A DNA stretch of 31,641 nt, taken from positions 1 to 31,641 of the forward strand of contig CAJURI010000026.1 of the NCBI GenBank assembly GCA_910588795.1, given 5' to 3'. The position numbers and the translations under genes are program-made. The notes beneath the pieces are model-generated. The model was not told where the DNA came from. It did not search any database and worked only from the letters and a program-made list of their open reading frames with translations. Source of the DNA: an uncultured Duncaniella sp. (GTDB lineage Bacteria > Bacteroidota > Bacteroidia > Bacteroidales > Muribaculaceae). This document shows positions 17,098 to 26,358 of the stretch, piece after piece. How positions within the stretch are numbered: position 1 is the stretch's first letter; each line of letters begins with the position of its first letter.

Positions 17098-18192
17098 ATG
17101 AAACCTTTGGACGAAATAGTGTCGCACTTCGGCATAAAAGTCAATGAAACCGACATCAGCCCATTGGGCGACGGTCTCATAAACGACACCTACAAAGTAA
17201 CCGCCGGACAGGCAGGTGACAATCAATGCTATGTTCTGCAGCGCATCAACCATCACATATTCAAGGATGTGGACACGCTGCAGAGAAATATCGGGATAGT
17301 CACCCGTCATATCCGTGCACATCTCTTGACAAAAGGTGCCGATGATATCGACAGCAGGACTCTACGATTTCTGGAAAATCCGGAAACAGGCAAGACATAT
17401 CACTTCGACGGGGAGAACTACTGGCGCATGATGCTGTTTCTTGACAATACCGTGACCAGCAAAGCAGTCACTCCGGAAAACGCTTACCGCACCGGAGCCG
17501 CTTTCGGTGAATTCCAGCATATGCTGTCGGACGTGACGGAAGAGCTCAAGGAGTCCATCCCCGATTTCCATAATATGGAATTCAGGCTTGAACAATTCAG
17601 GGAGGCCGTCAATGCCGACAGAGCAGGAAGAGCTGACAGTGTCCGGAATCTTATCGAGGAGCTGGAGAAAAGAAGCGCGCATGCCTGTCTTGCCGAAAAG
17701 TTGCACCGTGAAGGCAAACTACCGAAACGCATATGCCACTGCGACACCAAGGTTGACAATATACTCTTTGATCCTGAGGGCAACGTGGTATGTGTCATCG
17801 ATCTTGACACAGTGATGCCGTCGTTCATATTCTCTGATTTCGGTGACTTCCTGCGCAGCGCGGCCAATACCGGAAGAGAGGACGACCCCGATACCGGCAA
17901 TGTAGGATTCGACATGGAGATTTTCAGACAATTTGCCAAAGGATACATTGAAAGCGCAAGATGTTTCCTCACCCCACTTGAGACCGAACTCCTCCCCTAT
18001 GCCGCCGAACGGTTCGCATACATGCAGGCAATACGCTTCCTGACTGACTATCTCAACGGCGACACCTATTACAAGACAGAATACCCTGAACACAATCTGA
18101 CAAGAACAAAAGCTCAGTATGCTCTGCTGAGGGCCATCGAATCAAAGACCGAAGAAATGACCGATTATATACATGGCCTGACTCGCGTGTAG
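17098..18192 (+). CDS. Aminoglycoside-phosphotransferase-fold kinase, probable N-acetylhexosamine 1-kinase (NahK-like)
   Basis: This 364-residue cytoplasmic kinase has the APH/choline-kinase fold, and its length is close to that of Bifidobacterium NahK. The nucleotide loop is LGDGLINDTYKV (23-34). The catalytic Brenner motif is HCDTKVDN (214-221, base D216), and the metal-binding segment is VIDLDTVM (233-240). FSDFGDFLRSAANTGRED follows, as in NahK-like proteins. NahK makes GalNAc-1-P or GlcNAc-1-P from the free sugar and ATP. Specificity is inferred from family resemblance and from the adjacent GH109-like gene. It converges on the acetyltransferase gene, the two stops being 14 bp apart with no hairpin between. 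Confidence 0.8.
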   Translation: MKPLDEIVSHFGIKVNETDISPLGDGLINDTYKVTAGQAGDNQCYVLQRINHHIFKDVDTLQRNIGIVTRHIRAHLLTKGADDIDSRTLRFLENPETGKTYHFDGENYWRMMLFLDNTVTSKAVTPENAYRTGAAFGEFQHMLSDVTEELKESIPDFHNMEFRLEQFREAVNADRAGRADSVRNLIEELEKRSAHACLAEKLHREGKLPKRICHCDTKVDNILFDPEGNVVCVIDLDTVMPSFIFSDFGDFLRSAANTGREDDPDTGNVGFDMEIFRQFAKGYIESARCFLTPLETELLPYAAERFAYMQAIRFLTDYLNGDTYYKTEYPEHNLTRTKAQYALLRAIESKTEEMTDYIHGLTRV

Positions 18193-18206
18193 CCCGCGAT
18201 ACGTGC

Positions 18207-18797
18207 TTAATCCGGACAATGGATATCGGTCACAACATCAGCCTCCGTAATCTCCCTTACCACCCTGCACGGGGAGCCTAAAGCAAGTACCCCAGAAGGA
18301 ATATCTTTGGTTACGAGACTTCCGGCTCCGATCACAGTCCCATCGCCTATGGTGACGCCGGGCAATACCGTAACGCCGGCTCCGATCCACACATTTGACC
18401 CTATGGTCACCGGAGCCGAATGCATTATGCCTTCATTCCTTTGGCGAAAGTCAAGGGCATGGGTTATGGTGCAGATTGTTGTGCCGGGACCTATGAACAC
18501 ATTGTCGCCGACCCTCACCTCCGCCTCATCAAGAATAGAGACATTGAAGTTGCATATCAGATTGTCGCCCGCATGGATATTATATCCTATGTCACAACGA
18601 AACGGACTATTGATTATGAATCTGTCACCTATCTCTCCGAACAGATCTCTGATGATGGATTCCCGCTCAGACTTGTTTTCCGGAGATATGGCATTCAGAT
18701 TAAAACAAAGACGGGATGCCCTCCCGAGTGCGTCGCCTATCTCAGCGGCAAACCCATTGTGCCAAAGCCCTGACGCCATCAGTTCAAGACTATCCAT
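18207..18797 (-). CDS. Sugar O-acetyltransferase, left-handed beta-helix (LacA/Maa/NodL family)
   Basis: The 196-residue protein has an N-terminal helical Maa-type domain and then hexapeptide repeats (from about 70 to 180) forming a left-handed beta-helix. It should act as a trimer with acetyl-CoA. The likely catalytic histidine is H113 in ITHALDFRQRNEG, the family's equivalent of His115 in LacA. The C-terminal block with GSNVWIGAGVTVLPGVTIG and GSLVTKDIPSGVLALGSPCR is typical. The acceptor sugar is not readable. The start is 40 bp downstream of the outer-membrane protein gene on the same strand, so it may share its transcript. Confidence 0.9.
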   Translation of the reverse strand: MDSLELMASGLWHNGFAAEIGDALGRASRLCFNLNAISPENKSERESIIRDLFGEIGDRFIINSPFRCDIGYNIHAGDNLICNFNVSILDEAEVRVGDNVFIGPGTTICTITHALDFRQRNEGIMHSAPVTIGSNVWIGAGVTVLPGVTIGDGTVIGAGSLVTKDIPSGVLALGSPCRVVREITEADVVTDIHCPD

Positions 18798-18837
18798 ATA
18801 CTATACTTCTTATCATATTACAAACCGAGAGAGATTA

Positions 18838-21819
18838 TCAATTACGTTTTTTGGGCTGAAGGTTAAGCCTGTACTGTGCCGTGAAAAGCACATAGCGCGG
18901 AAGCGTGTTAGAATAGGACACAGTGCGCCCCGAAGCCGTGACGGAATAATACACATTGGAAAGGCTCTGCAACAGGTCGAATCCTTTGACAGTGAACACC
19001 CACTTATTACCCTTTGGAGTGTAGGACGCACTGAGATTCCACATGACATCGGTGGTGTCGAGCTCCTTGGATCCGTAACCGCGACGCGTGTAGAAACTCA
19101 GATCAGTATTGATGCGTACTCCGCCGGGCAGGCTGCACATGCCCGTCAACCCGTAATTGAGATTTACGGAATTGACATTGTTGGCCCCCTCCCGTGCCGA
19201 CCGTGTCCGATTGTTGGTGATGCCACACATGACCGATACCATATGTTTCCATCCGGGGCTGCGCCATGACAATGACATGTTGCCGGTCAGAGTCCAGGTG
19301 TCAGCCGTAGTCCTTGACGGATCCTCACCATTGGTGCCGAGCATGTCCACACTATGCCTGCGGCTCACTGACGGGCTTGTCGAAAGTGTGAAACTGCTAT
19401 TGCGGCCGAAAGCCAAATGACTGTAATCCGACAATGATATGTTGTTGCTGCCGCTCACATTGTATCTGCGCATGCGGCTCACTCCGGTGGCTGTGTCATA
19501 CGTGTTGCCGTTAACTATTGAATTGTTTTCATAACTATAGCTGAGCGACAGCGTATTTGACATCATGTTATGACCTGACACGCCCCACCCTAACATGTGA
19601 TTGTGACTTACCGACGACCGCAGATCAGGATTGCCTTCGGATATATAGAGAGGATTGGAATCGTCCACCACATCTATAAGGCTCATGAGGTCAGGGAGAC
19701 CGGTTGACAAGGAATAACTATATGTGAAATTATGAGAGACGCCATCATGTGAAAAACTGTTTTTCCCGAACGACATATTGACCGAGATATTGGACAGTAT
19801 GAAATCCGACCTCCTGACATTATAGCTTTTGCTGTCACGCCAGTAGTCGATGTGACGGTTAACAAATCCCACCGAAGGCATTATGAACATGTTCAGTTCG
19901 TAACCGTTCTTGAATTTGTTCACATATCTCAGGTTAGGTTTCAGCATATTCTTTACAGAGGTTCTTCTTGTCGTGTTGCTGTTGGAAGGATCGAATGTAG
20001 CTTCATAACCAGGCGGGAGTGTGCCGTATATGCCCATATCCTCAAGGCGGTGGAGCGCGTACATGTATGTTCCGTCACGCATATTGGCATACTCACACTC
20101 ATACCCCATGTCCAGGCTGACATTCCTGATCCTCGCAGTGTAGGTGAACGATCCCGTCAAATTGGTGTTACGGTTGGACGGCATATCGGTATATTGCCGT
20201 CTATGCTCCGACGGATTGGGATCGCTGCCGAAATTTATCAGGTAGTCGTTCCAGCTATGGTTTCTGCTGATGGAATAATTTGCCCCCAGGACAACACTCA
20301 ACATGTCGGAAGTGCCGGGCACCTTGTAAAGCGTTGATGTGCTAAGTCTCACATCACCGCTCTTTGCATCGTTGTTCCCCCTGTTGACATTGCGGTTGAT
20401 GATAGTGGCGAGCTCTTCGGCAGTCGCGGAGCCATAGAGATTTTCTATGAACTCGACAGTCGCATCCTCACGTTCCTTGTTAAAGCTTGCCGAAAGCGAC
20501 GACGATGTCCCGTCACGAGTGATATAGGATCCATCGATATTGCCTGACAGGTTCACTCTCCCGAGATCAAACATCAGACCATGAGAAGTGCCGATTCTCA
20601 TATTTTTATCGCCGCTCCCGGAATAGGAATAATCGTATGTGTCACCTGTATTGAAAAAGTTGGTTCTGTTTGTGGTCGTGATGCGCGTGGAATTGTCCCC
20701 GTTATATGTCAACGAACCATGCATACTGCTCTTCTGGCTCGGCGAATCATACGAATAGTCAAGTCCGGTGCTCTTGTAGCGGCTCCTGCCCGAGGACGCA
20801 TGCATGCCTCCTCCGAAGCTTATCACATTGTATTCCGGACTGCTGAGGTCAAAATTGTTGCCTATATTATTCATATTGCCCAAGAGCGTAAGCCGCGTAG
20901 TGCTGCTGAACCAGGAAGCAAACAGGCGCGCCGTGTACAGGTCCTCCGTTCCGTAACCGGCTTCAGCATTGAGAAGCCAGCCCATGGAGTATTCTTTCTT
21001 GAGTTTTACATTCATTGTCAGATGTTTCTTGACATTCGGATCATCGATCCATTTTTCAAGCTTTGTCTGACCACGGTACACCTCGACATTGTTTACCGTA
21101 TATGCGCCAAGATTCTCAAGCATAAGCGTGCGGTCCTTGTTGAAGAATTCCTTGCCGTTGAGAAGCAGGGTCTCCACTTTCTCTCCGTTGACTTTTATCT
21201 CACCTTTGCTGCTAAGCTCCACACCCGGCAACTGCGCGATGAGCGCATCAAGCATCGATCCTTCGGCAAGCTGAAATGCATCGGCATTGTAGACCAGCGT
21301 ATCGCCTTTATGAAAGAATTTCACTTTCGAGGCCACCACCTCCACCTCTCCGAGTTTATGAGGCTCACGCACGAGCTCGGTCAATGGCATCTCGCGCTTC
21401 AGTTCGCGCTTGCCCAGGCGTTCGACCTTATACACTATTGTCTGAGATGTGTATCCCGGACACCCAATCTCAAACACATAGGTCGAATCTTTGCGTTCAG
21501 TCATGAATTCGATATATGACATGTTCCGGACATGATCTGAATGGGTAAAGGCATATCTGGCTCTCGCCTTTATGGTATCACCGGGATTGCCGTCGTCATC
21601 TATCGGTATCATGAAAGCATCGATCAAGTCACGTTTGACCAACGACTCCACAATACGCCCCTCTATAAGCAGACTGTCGGGATGAACACGGCTGCCATCC
21701 ACATATGAGTAACCGCCCTGGCGTAAAATACCGGACATGACTACACGTTGCGCCATCGATGCATACGTACTGACTGCCACCAGGGCAAGCGAAACAAAAA
21801 TTCGCATTAAGTCACTCAT
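18838..21819 (-). CDS. Outer-membrane beta-barrel protein with plug-like domain (paralogue B)
   Basis: The protein has 993 residues. A signal peptide (about 1-23; an alternative ATG four codons in, MRIFVSLALV, gives a more compact signal) is followed by a carboxypeptidase-regulatory-like N-terminal region. A plug-like segment comes next (about 171-226), with GDTLVYNADAFQLAEGSMLD, LPGVELSSKGEIKVNG and LLLNGKEFF. The remainder is a long run of alternating aromatic/hydrophobic strands, as in the OMP_b-brl_3 / TonB-receptor-like barrels. It closes with FTAQYRLNLQPKKRN. No SusD partner is nearby. It is clearly related to the next gene upstream over its whole length, from the plug to the SYTPKGNKWVFTVKGFDLL ending. 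A promoter lies just upstream. The ligand is unknown. Confidence 0.85.
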   Translation of the reverse strand: MSDLMRIFVSLALVAVSTYASMAQRVVMSGILRQGGYSYVDGSRVHPDSLLIEGRIVESLVKRDLIDAFMIPIDDDGNPGDTIKARARYAFTHSDHVRNMSYIEFMTERKDSTYVFEIGCPGYTSQTIVYKVERLGKRELKREMPLTELVREPHKLGEVEVVASKVKFFHKGDTLVYNADAFQLAEGSMLDALIAQLPGVELSSKGEIKVNGEKVETLLLNGKEFFNKDRTLMLENLGAYTVNNVEVYRGQTKLEKWIDDPNVKKHLTMNVKLKKEYSMGWLLNAEAGYGTEDLYTARLFASWFSSTTRLTLLGNMNNIGNNFDLSSPEYNVISFGGGMHASSGRSRYKSTGLDYSYDSPSQKSSMHGSLTYNGDNSTRITTTNRTNFFNTGDTYDYSYSGSGDKNMRIGTSHGLMFDLGRVNLSGNIDGSYITRDGTSSSLSASFNKEREDATVEFIENLYGSATAEELATIINRNVNRGNNDAKSGDVRLSTSTLYKVPGTSDMLSVVLGANYSISRNHSWNDYLINFGSDPNPSEHRRQYTDMPSNRNTNLTGSFTYTARIRNVSLDMGYECEYANMRDGTYMYALHRLEDMGIYGTLPPGYEATFDPSNSNTTRRTSVKNMLKPNLRYVNKFKNGYELNMFIMPSVGFVNRHIDYWRDSKSYNVRRSDFILSNISVNMSFGKNSFSHDGVSHNFTYSYSLSTGLPDLMSLIDVVDDSNPLYISEGNPDLRSSVSHNHMLGWGVSGHNMMSNTLSLSYSYENNSIVNGNTYDTATGVSRMRRYNVSGSNNISLSDYSHLAFGRNSSFTLSTSPSVSRRHSVDMLGTNGEDPSRTTADTWTLTGNMSLSWRSPGWKHMVSVMCGITNNRTRSAREGANNVNSVNLNYGLTGMCSLPGGVRINTDLSFYTRRGYGSKELDTTDVMWNLSASYTPKGNKWVFTVKGFDLLQSLSNVYYSVTASGRTVSYSNTLPRYVLFTAQYRLNLQPKKRN

Positions 21820-21845
21820 TATATGTATAATTATTTATTTAGGTA

Positions 21846-21876
21846 CAAATCTAATCAATGAATTCGAAACCAACAA
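21846..21876 (-). promoter_or_regulatory. Promoter of outer-membrane paralogue B
   Basis: On the minus strand TAGATTTG (21846-21853) is preceded by TTG (21874-21876) at exactly 20 nt. It lies 27 nt upstream of the ATG at 21819, in the 154-bp gap between the two paralogues, so paralogue B can be expressed independently of paralogue A. Confidence 0.6.
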
Positions 21877-21973
21877 GAAATCATTGATAAAACTACATAT
21901 TGTACCCCCATAAAGCTTAATAAAGGATTACAATAATCGGTCCAACTCACCACCTATAAACAGAACCCAGCCA

Positions 21974-24883
21974 TCATTTCTTAGGCTTTATATTAAGACG
22001 ATACTGTGCCGAGAAAAGGACATAACGCGGCAGAGTGTTTGTATATGTGACCGTACGTCCTGCCGCCGTCACCGCATAATGCACATTCGACAGCCGATGC
22101 AGGAGATCAAATCCGTCGACAGTGAATATCCATCGTCCGCCACGAGGAGTATAAGTGACACGGGCGTTCCATACGGCATCCGTAGTGTCAAGCTCACGCA
22201 TCCCGTATCCACGGCGGGTGTACATCTTGAAATCGGTGCTTACGCCGAATCCAGCCGGAAGGGCAAATGTGCCGGTGACTCCATAATTGTAATGAGTAGC
22301 ATTGATATCTGTGAACCCTGTACGCGAGGAAGTGGTACGGCGGTCAGAAACCGCTCCGTTCAATGACAAAGCCTGTCGGCCTATCTGCCACGACAGTTTC
22401 ACACTCTCGCTGAACGTACGGGTGTCGACCTTCGACGGCGCAGGGTCAGTGCCGTCAGTGCCTATCATATCCACGCTGTGAATATTGCCTGCTCCGGTAG
22501 ACGATGAAAGAGAAAACTGCTTTTTGCTGCCGAACTGCAGGTTGAATACATTCTCGGCTTTTATGGAATTATTTCCGTTGACATTATAGGTCTTGTTGTA
22601 ACGCACACCGGTAGCCTTGTCGTAGTAATATCCCCTGACCAAAGCATTGTCAGTGACTGCATAGTCCACTGTCACAGTATTGTTCATATATCTTTTAGGC
22701 GATATCATATAGAACAGACCCAATTTATATGTATGAGAATTTTTCAGTCCCGGGTTGCCGAGAGCGATATTGAGAGGATCGGAGGTGTTGGTCACATCCA
22801 CCAGGTGCAACAGATCGGGGGTGCCTGTGTCAAGGCCGTATTTCAGTGTCAGGATCTGCATTGCCGATTTTTTTGCAGGACCGCCCCATTGATATCTTAT
22901 CGATCCGCCAAGATCAGTAATAGAGAAAAGTGCCGACGTACGGCTCACCGGATATGCCCTATTGTCACTGAAATAATGCAGATTGCTATGGAGCACACCG
23001 ACATTAGGCTCAAATCTGATCTGCAAGGAATTGCCATTGGACAATTTGCCGAGATACATTAATTCAAGCGACAATGTATGTTTGTTCTCACAAAGCCGCG
23101 AAGTATAGCTGTTGCCGGCATCAAGACATGACTGATAACCCGCCGGAAGTTCCCCATACACGCCCATATCATCACCAAGACGCTCCAGGGCATACATGTA
23201 AGAGTCTCTGTCTCGGTTATGGAAATTATAATCGTACTTCACCGCACCTGACAACATACCTTTTCTCCAATTGTAACCTGTGCCGGCACGCAGTGTAAAG
23301 TCATTGTCAGGCGATCCGTAAGTGTAATTTCTCTGTCTGATACCCGCTATGGAATTATCACTATAATTTACGTTTATATCATGCCATGCCTCCGATTTGC
23401 GGGAACTGTAGCTTACCGCCATCTGGGCATATATCCGGTCAGGACTTTGAGGTATTTTATAAGAAAGCATCGCATCTCCATTGATGCTGCCTGTTTTGTT
23501 CAGGCCGTCATTGAGTCGTCTCGACCGATTGATCATTGAGGACAACTGTTCAGCCGATCCTGTTTCATATATCGCATCAAGTGCCTGTAATGACATTTCT
23601 GTCTGTTCTCTGTCAAATGTCGCTGACATGCTCGATGACGTATTGTCTGTACGGGAATAATTTCCGACAACATTTGCCGACAGGTTTACTCCACTGAATT
23701 TACGTCCGAAAGAATGATTGGTCCAGACCTTGAAATCCTTATATCTGCTGGCGGCATGACTATAGTCGTAGGTATTGCCGGTCGAGAAAAAATTGGTTCT
23801 GTCGGTTGCCGTGACACTGTTGAGCCTGTTGCCCTCATAGGTAAAATTACCTCGTCCGAAAAGTTTTCCTTCCGGCTGATTGTACTGATAGTTAATGCCG
23901 GCAAGCTGATACCTTCTTGTGCCTGAAGGCATCCGTTCAGGAGTCCATGAGCCACTCTTCCCCGGCTCACGATTGTCGTTAAGATTGTTGATGTTACCGA
24001 GCATCACAACCTCGGTGGTCGGTGTGAACAATGCGGCAAACAGCCGTCCAAGAAAACGGGAATCTGTGCCGTATCCCGCCTGAGCGTTCGCTATCCGCCC
24101 CATGGAGTACTCTTTTTTGAGCTTCACATCCATTGTTAGACGTTTGGGCGCAGTGAGGTTATCGTGAAACTTCTCCATCATCGAATGTCCGCGGTACACT
24201 TTGATATCCTTGACAGTATATGCTCCTATATTCTGAAGCATTATGTTATTGTTCCCGTCAAAGAAATGCTTGCCATTGAGCAGCAATGACTCCACAAACT
24301 CTCCATTGACCGTTATTCTTCCGTTATCACTAAGCTCCACACCCGGCAACTGCGAGATCAGAGCATCAAGCATCGAGCCCTCTGCAATCTGAAACGCATC
24401 GGCATTGTAAACAATGGTGTCGCCTTGATGATAAAACTTGATCTTTGAAGCCTTGACCTCGACCTGACCCAGCTTGTGAGGAGCACGGTCGAGATATATG
24501 TCGGGAATATTTCTTGAATATTCACGGGCACCCACATTCTCTACCTTATATACTACAGTCCGGGGTGTATACCCCTCACATCCTACCTCAAACACATATA
24601 CAGAATCTTTTTTCTCCACAAGGAAGGAAATACGGGCAAAATCATTCATGGTCCCGTCACTGAACATAGAGTTTCCCTTGTTCCATACCGTCAGAGAATC
24701 CTTTCGGTTACCTTCACCATCAATTGTGTACACCCATGCTTTCGGCAATTCTTTCTTGAACACCGATTCCTTTATTCTGCCATACAGAGTCAATGTCCTC
24801 TCTTCTGCGAAAGCCGTTATAGCCGCTGACGATACGATGAGCAATACGAACAGTCTCGCAATATGCAGTGGATATATTTTCAT
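21974..24883 (-). CDS. Outer-membrane beta-barrel protein with plug-like domain (paralogue A)
   Basis: The protein has 969 residues with a signal peptide (about 1-26, ending ITAFA). It has the same architecture as the downstream paralogue. The N-terminal region has VYVFEVGCEGYTPRTVVYKV (96-115). The plug-like block runs from about 153 to 208 (GDTIVYNADAFQIAEGSMLD, LPGVELSDNGRITVNG, LLLNGKHFF). The barrel ends SAQYRLNIKPKK. Both copies share MDVKLKKEYSMG or MNVKLKKEYSMG, TGxPDLxxLxDV, YTRRGYGxxELDTTD and LPRYVLF, with divergence between. This is an old tandem duplication, not a recent one. The gene follows the propeller lipoprotein gene with only a hairpin-bearing 57-bp gap, so co-transcription is plausible. 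Confidence 0.85.
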   Translation of the reverse strand: MKIYPLHIARLFVLLIVSSAAITAFAEERTLTLYGRIKESVFKKELPKAWVYTIDGEGNRKDSLTVWNKGNSMFSDGTMNDFARISFLVEKKDSVYVFEVGCEGYTPRTVVYKVENVGAREYSRNIPDIYLDRAPHKLGQVEVKASKIKFYHQGDTIVYNADAFQIAEGSMLDALISQLPGVELSDNGRITVNGEFVESLLLNGKHFFDGNNNIMLQNIGAYTVKDIKVYRGHSMMEKFHDNLTAPKRLTMDVKLKKEYSMGRIANAQAGYGTDSRFLGRLFAALFTPTTEVVMLGNINNLNDNREPGKSGSWTPERMPSGTRRYQLAGINYQYNQPEGKLFGRGNFTYEGNRLNSVTATDRTNFFSTGNTYDYSHAASRYKDFKVWTNHSFGRKFSGVNLSANVVGNYSRTDNTSSSMSATFDREQTEMSLQALDAIYETGSAEQLSSMINRSRRLNDGLNKTGSINGDAMLSYKIPQSPDRIYAQMAVSYSSRKSEAWHDINVNYSDNSIAGIRQRNYTYGSPDNDFTLRAGTGYNWRKGMLSGAVKYDYNFHNRDRDSYMYALERLGDDMGVYGELPAGYQSCLDAGNSYTSRLCENKHTLSLELMYLGKLSNGNSLQIRFEPNVGVLHSNLHYFSDNRAYPVSRTSALFSITDLGGSIRYQWGGPAKKSAMQILTLKYGLDTGTPDLLHLVDVTNTSDPLNIALGNPGLKNSHTYKLGLFYMISPKRYMNNTVTVDYAVTDNALVRGYYYDKATGVRYNKTYNVNGNNSIKAENVFNLQFGSKKQFSLSSSTGAGNIHSVDMIGTDGTDPAPSKVDTRTFSESVKLSWQIGRQALSLNGAVSDRRTTSSRTGFTDINATHYNYGVTGTFALPAGFGVSTDFKMYTRRGYGMRELDTTDAVWNARVTYTPRGGRWIFTVDGFDLLHRLSNVHYAVTAAGRTVTYTNTLPRYVLFSAQYRLNIKPKK

Positions 24884-24899
24884 GCAGTTATATTTTTAC

Positions 24900-24934
24900 G
24901 CCATAGGTGATACTTTGATTTTCTCACCTATGGC
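24900..24934. repeat. 11-bp perfect inverted repeat between the lipoprotein and paralogue A
   Basis: GCCATAGGTGA (24900-24910) and TCACCTATGGC (24924-24934) form a perfect 11-bp stem with a 13-nt loop. On the minus strand it begins 6 nt after the lipoprotein stop and ends 16 nt before the paralogue A ATG. No T run follows in either direction, so it is not a standard terminator. An mRNA stabiliser or processing element or a protein-binding palindrome are possible. Confidence 0.7.
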
Positions 24935-24940
24935 AACAAA

Positions 24941-25963
24941 TTATAAATCTATGTAATTAATAGTGCATATCGAACTCCTGAATTTTGATGTGCAATAAAG
25001 CCTTGAACCGTCGGGTGACACACATATATCAGAAACATTTTTATCGGTCTTGATCTTCTTGACCGGATTACCATTCCAATCCCACACTCCTACAGTAGTG
25101 ACCGGATCACCCTCAACCTTAGATTCGCTATATACAGCATATACCTAATCATCCGAAGCGGCAATACATCTGAAACCATATTGTATATTATGATTCACAT
25201 GAGCGATACCGTCGTCGGACACCTCTATTGGAAAATAGTTGTTGTGAGATGTACGCGATATGCTGTCGCCTGTTATCTCATACGTCTCCAAAATTCCCGA
25301 ATTCCGAATTATTGATGCCACTCTTTTTCCGGAACCCGACACACTGATCTCCCTACCCAATCCTTTTGGTATTACCGGTAATAATTCATCACACGAACCT
25401 ATCAGAGTAACACCGTCCGCTACATCAAGCAGGCTCACAGCCTGACGTCCTGTTGGCTCCCCGTTCTCATATACCAATGACACTGCTATGACATGATCGT
25501 CAGGAGCAAGCACGATATCATTAATCGGGAAAACAGAATCCACTCTATATAGTGCTTTAGGTTCATATTCAGGTGAATATCTCACAAGAAACCTGTCAGT
25601 CATACCTAAATTGAGCACTCCGAAATCACCAGTGCTTCTGTCAATGCTCAATCCGTATGGATTCGTCAGTTCTCCTATATGCGACCTACGATCAATGTAG
25701 CTACCAATCTCTTCTCCTGTGGTTATGTTATACACAAACAGGCTACGTCCCCCTGCATCACCGAGCACATAGACACAGGAGTCATCCACGGCAAAACATC
25801 TTGGATTAGGCATCATATCGTCACCGGTCACATAAGTCCACTTGACATCCATAGAGTCAGGAAAATGCAATCCGGAATCAGACATCTCACCACCATTGCC
25901 ATTCCTCCCCGCACAGGCTACAAATAGCAGGCATACAAGACTTAACAGAAATCTTACTACCAT
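24941..25963 (-). pseudogene. Propeller-type lipoprotein interrupted by an in-frame amber codon
   Basis: The ATG at 25963 gives MVVRFLLSLVCLLFVACAG, a lipoprotein signal with the lipidated Cys at residue 17. The open frame extends 31 codons further upstream, but that part is not signal-like. The protein resembles the six-bladed-propeller (BF3164/TolB-like) lipoproteins of Bacteroidales, with blade motifs such as NPYGLSIDRSTGDFGVLNLG and LAPDDHVIAVSLVYENG. Translation stops at a TAG (25145-25147) after 272 residues. The same frame continues for 67 more codons to a TAA at 24941, reading VYAVYSES, VGVWDWNGNPVKKIKTD and SDICVSPDGSRLYC, clearly the missing last blade. One base change (TAC or TAT to TAG, a Tyr position) would explain it. 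Confidence 0.82.
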
Positions 25964-26171
25964 CCCGTCAATACTACTAAAATGTTTCTCTGATTCAGTG
26001 TGACATTTTATTGATCCGGAACAATACCCGAAAGCCATGTCTTCATTTCCTTTCATTGAGCGACATATTATGGATTAATAAATCCACTTTCTCACAGTGC
26101 CATGGCAATTATAAAAACAGTTTGTAGTTACAAATAATGACTCTGAATGAAAATGTGATAATGCTTTTTCG

Positions 26172-26202
26172 CAAATATACGTGCTATAAATTAGAATGAC
26201 AA
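26172..26202 (-). promoter_or_regulatory. Promoter of the lipoprotein/outer-membrane protein locus
   Basis: On the minus strand TATATTTG (26172-26179) is preceded by TTG (26200-26202) at exactly 20 nt. It lies about 210 bp upstream of the lipoprotein ATG at 25963, so the transcript would carry a leader of about 200 nt. Confidence 0.65.
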
Positions 26203-26358
26203 ATTATTCCTACTGAATTTTCAATAAATTTACGTCAAAATTCGCCAAAGTCTCTTATGAGAAGTATAAATGTTCAATACGGATTGCTTGAATGCTGGAA
26301 CGAGAGTTCAAGAAACATGAATGCTAAATGAAAGTGTCAGAAAGACAGAAAAGAAACA

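Noticed and set aside
18307..19269. 320-codon plus-strand open frame
   Set aside because: It runs antisense across both the acetyltransferase gene and the end of paralogue B, which are well supported; no domain is seen.
20581..21519. 312-codon plus-strand open frame
   Set aside because: It lies entirely antisense to outer-membrane paralogue B, has no recognisable domain, and its composition is the mirror of the coding strand.
24900..24934. Intrinsic terminator for the lipoprotein gene
   Set aside because: The stem is good, but no T run follows on either strand.
26280..26325. tRNA-like segment with a CTTGAA/TTCAAG stem
   Set aside because: It has no acceptor stem, no T-loop consensus and no plausible anticodon arm.
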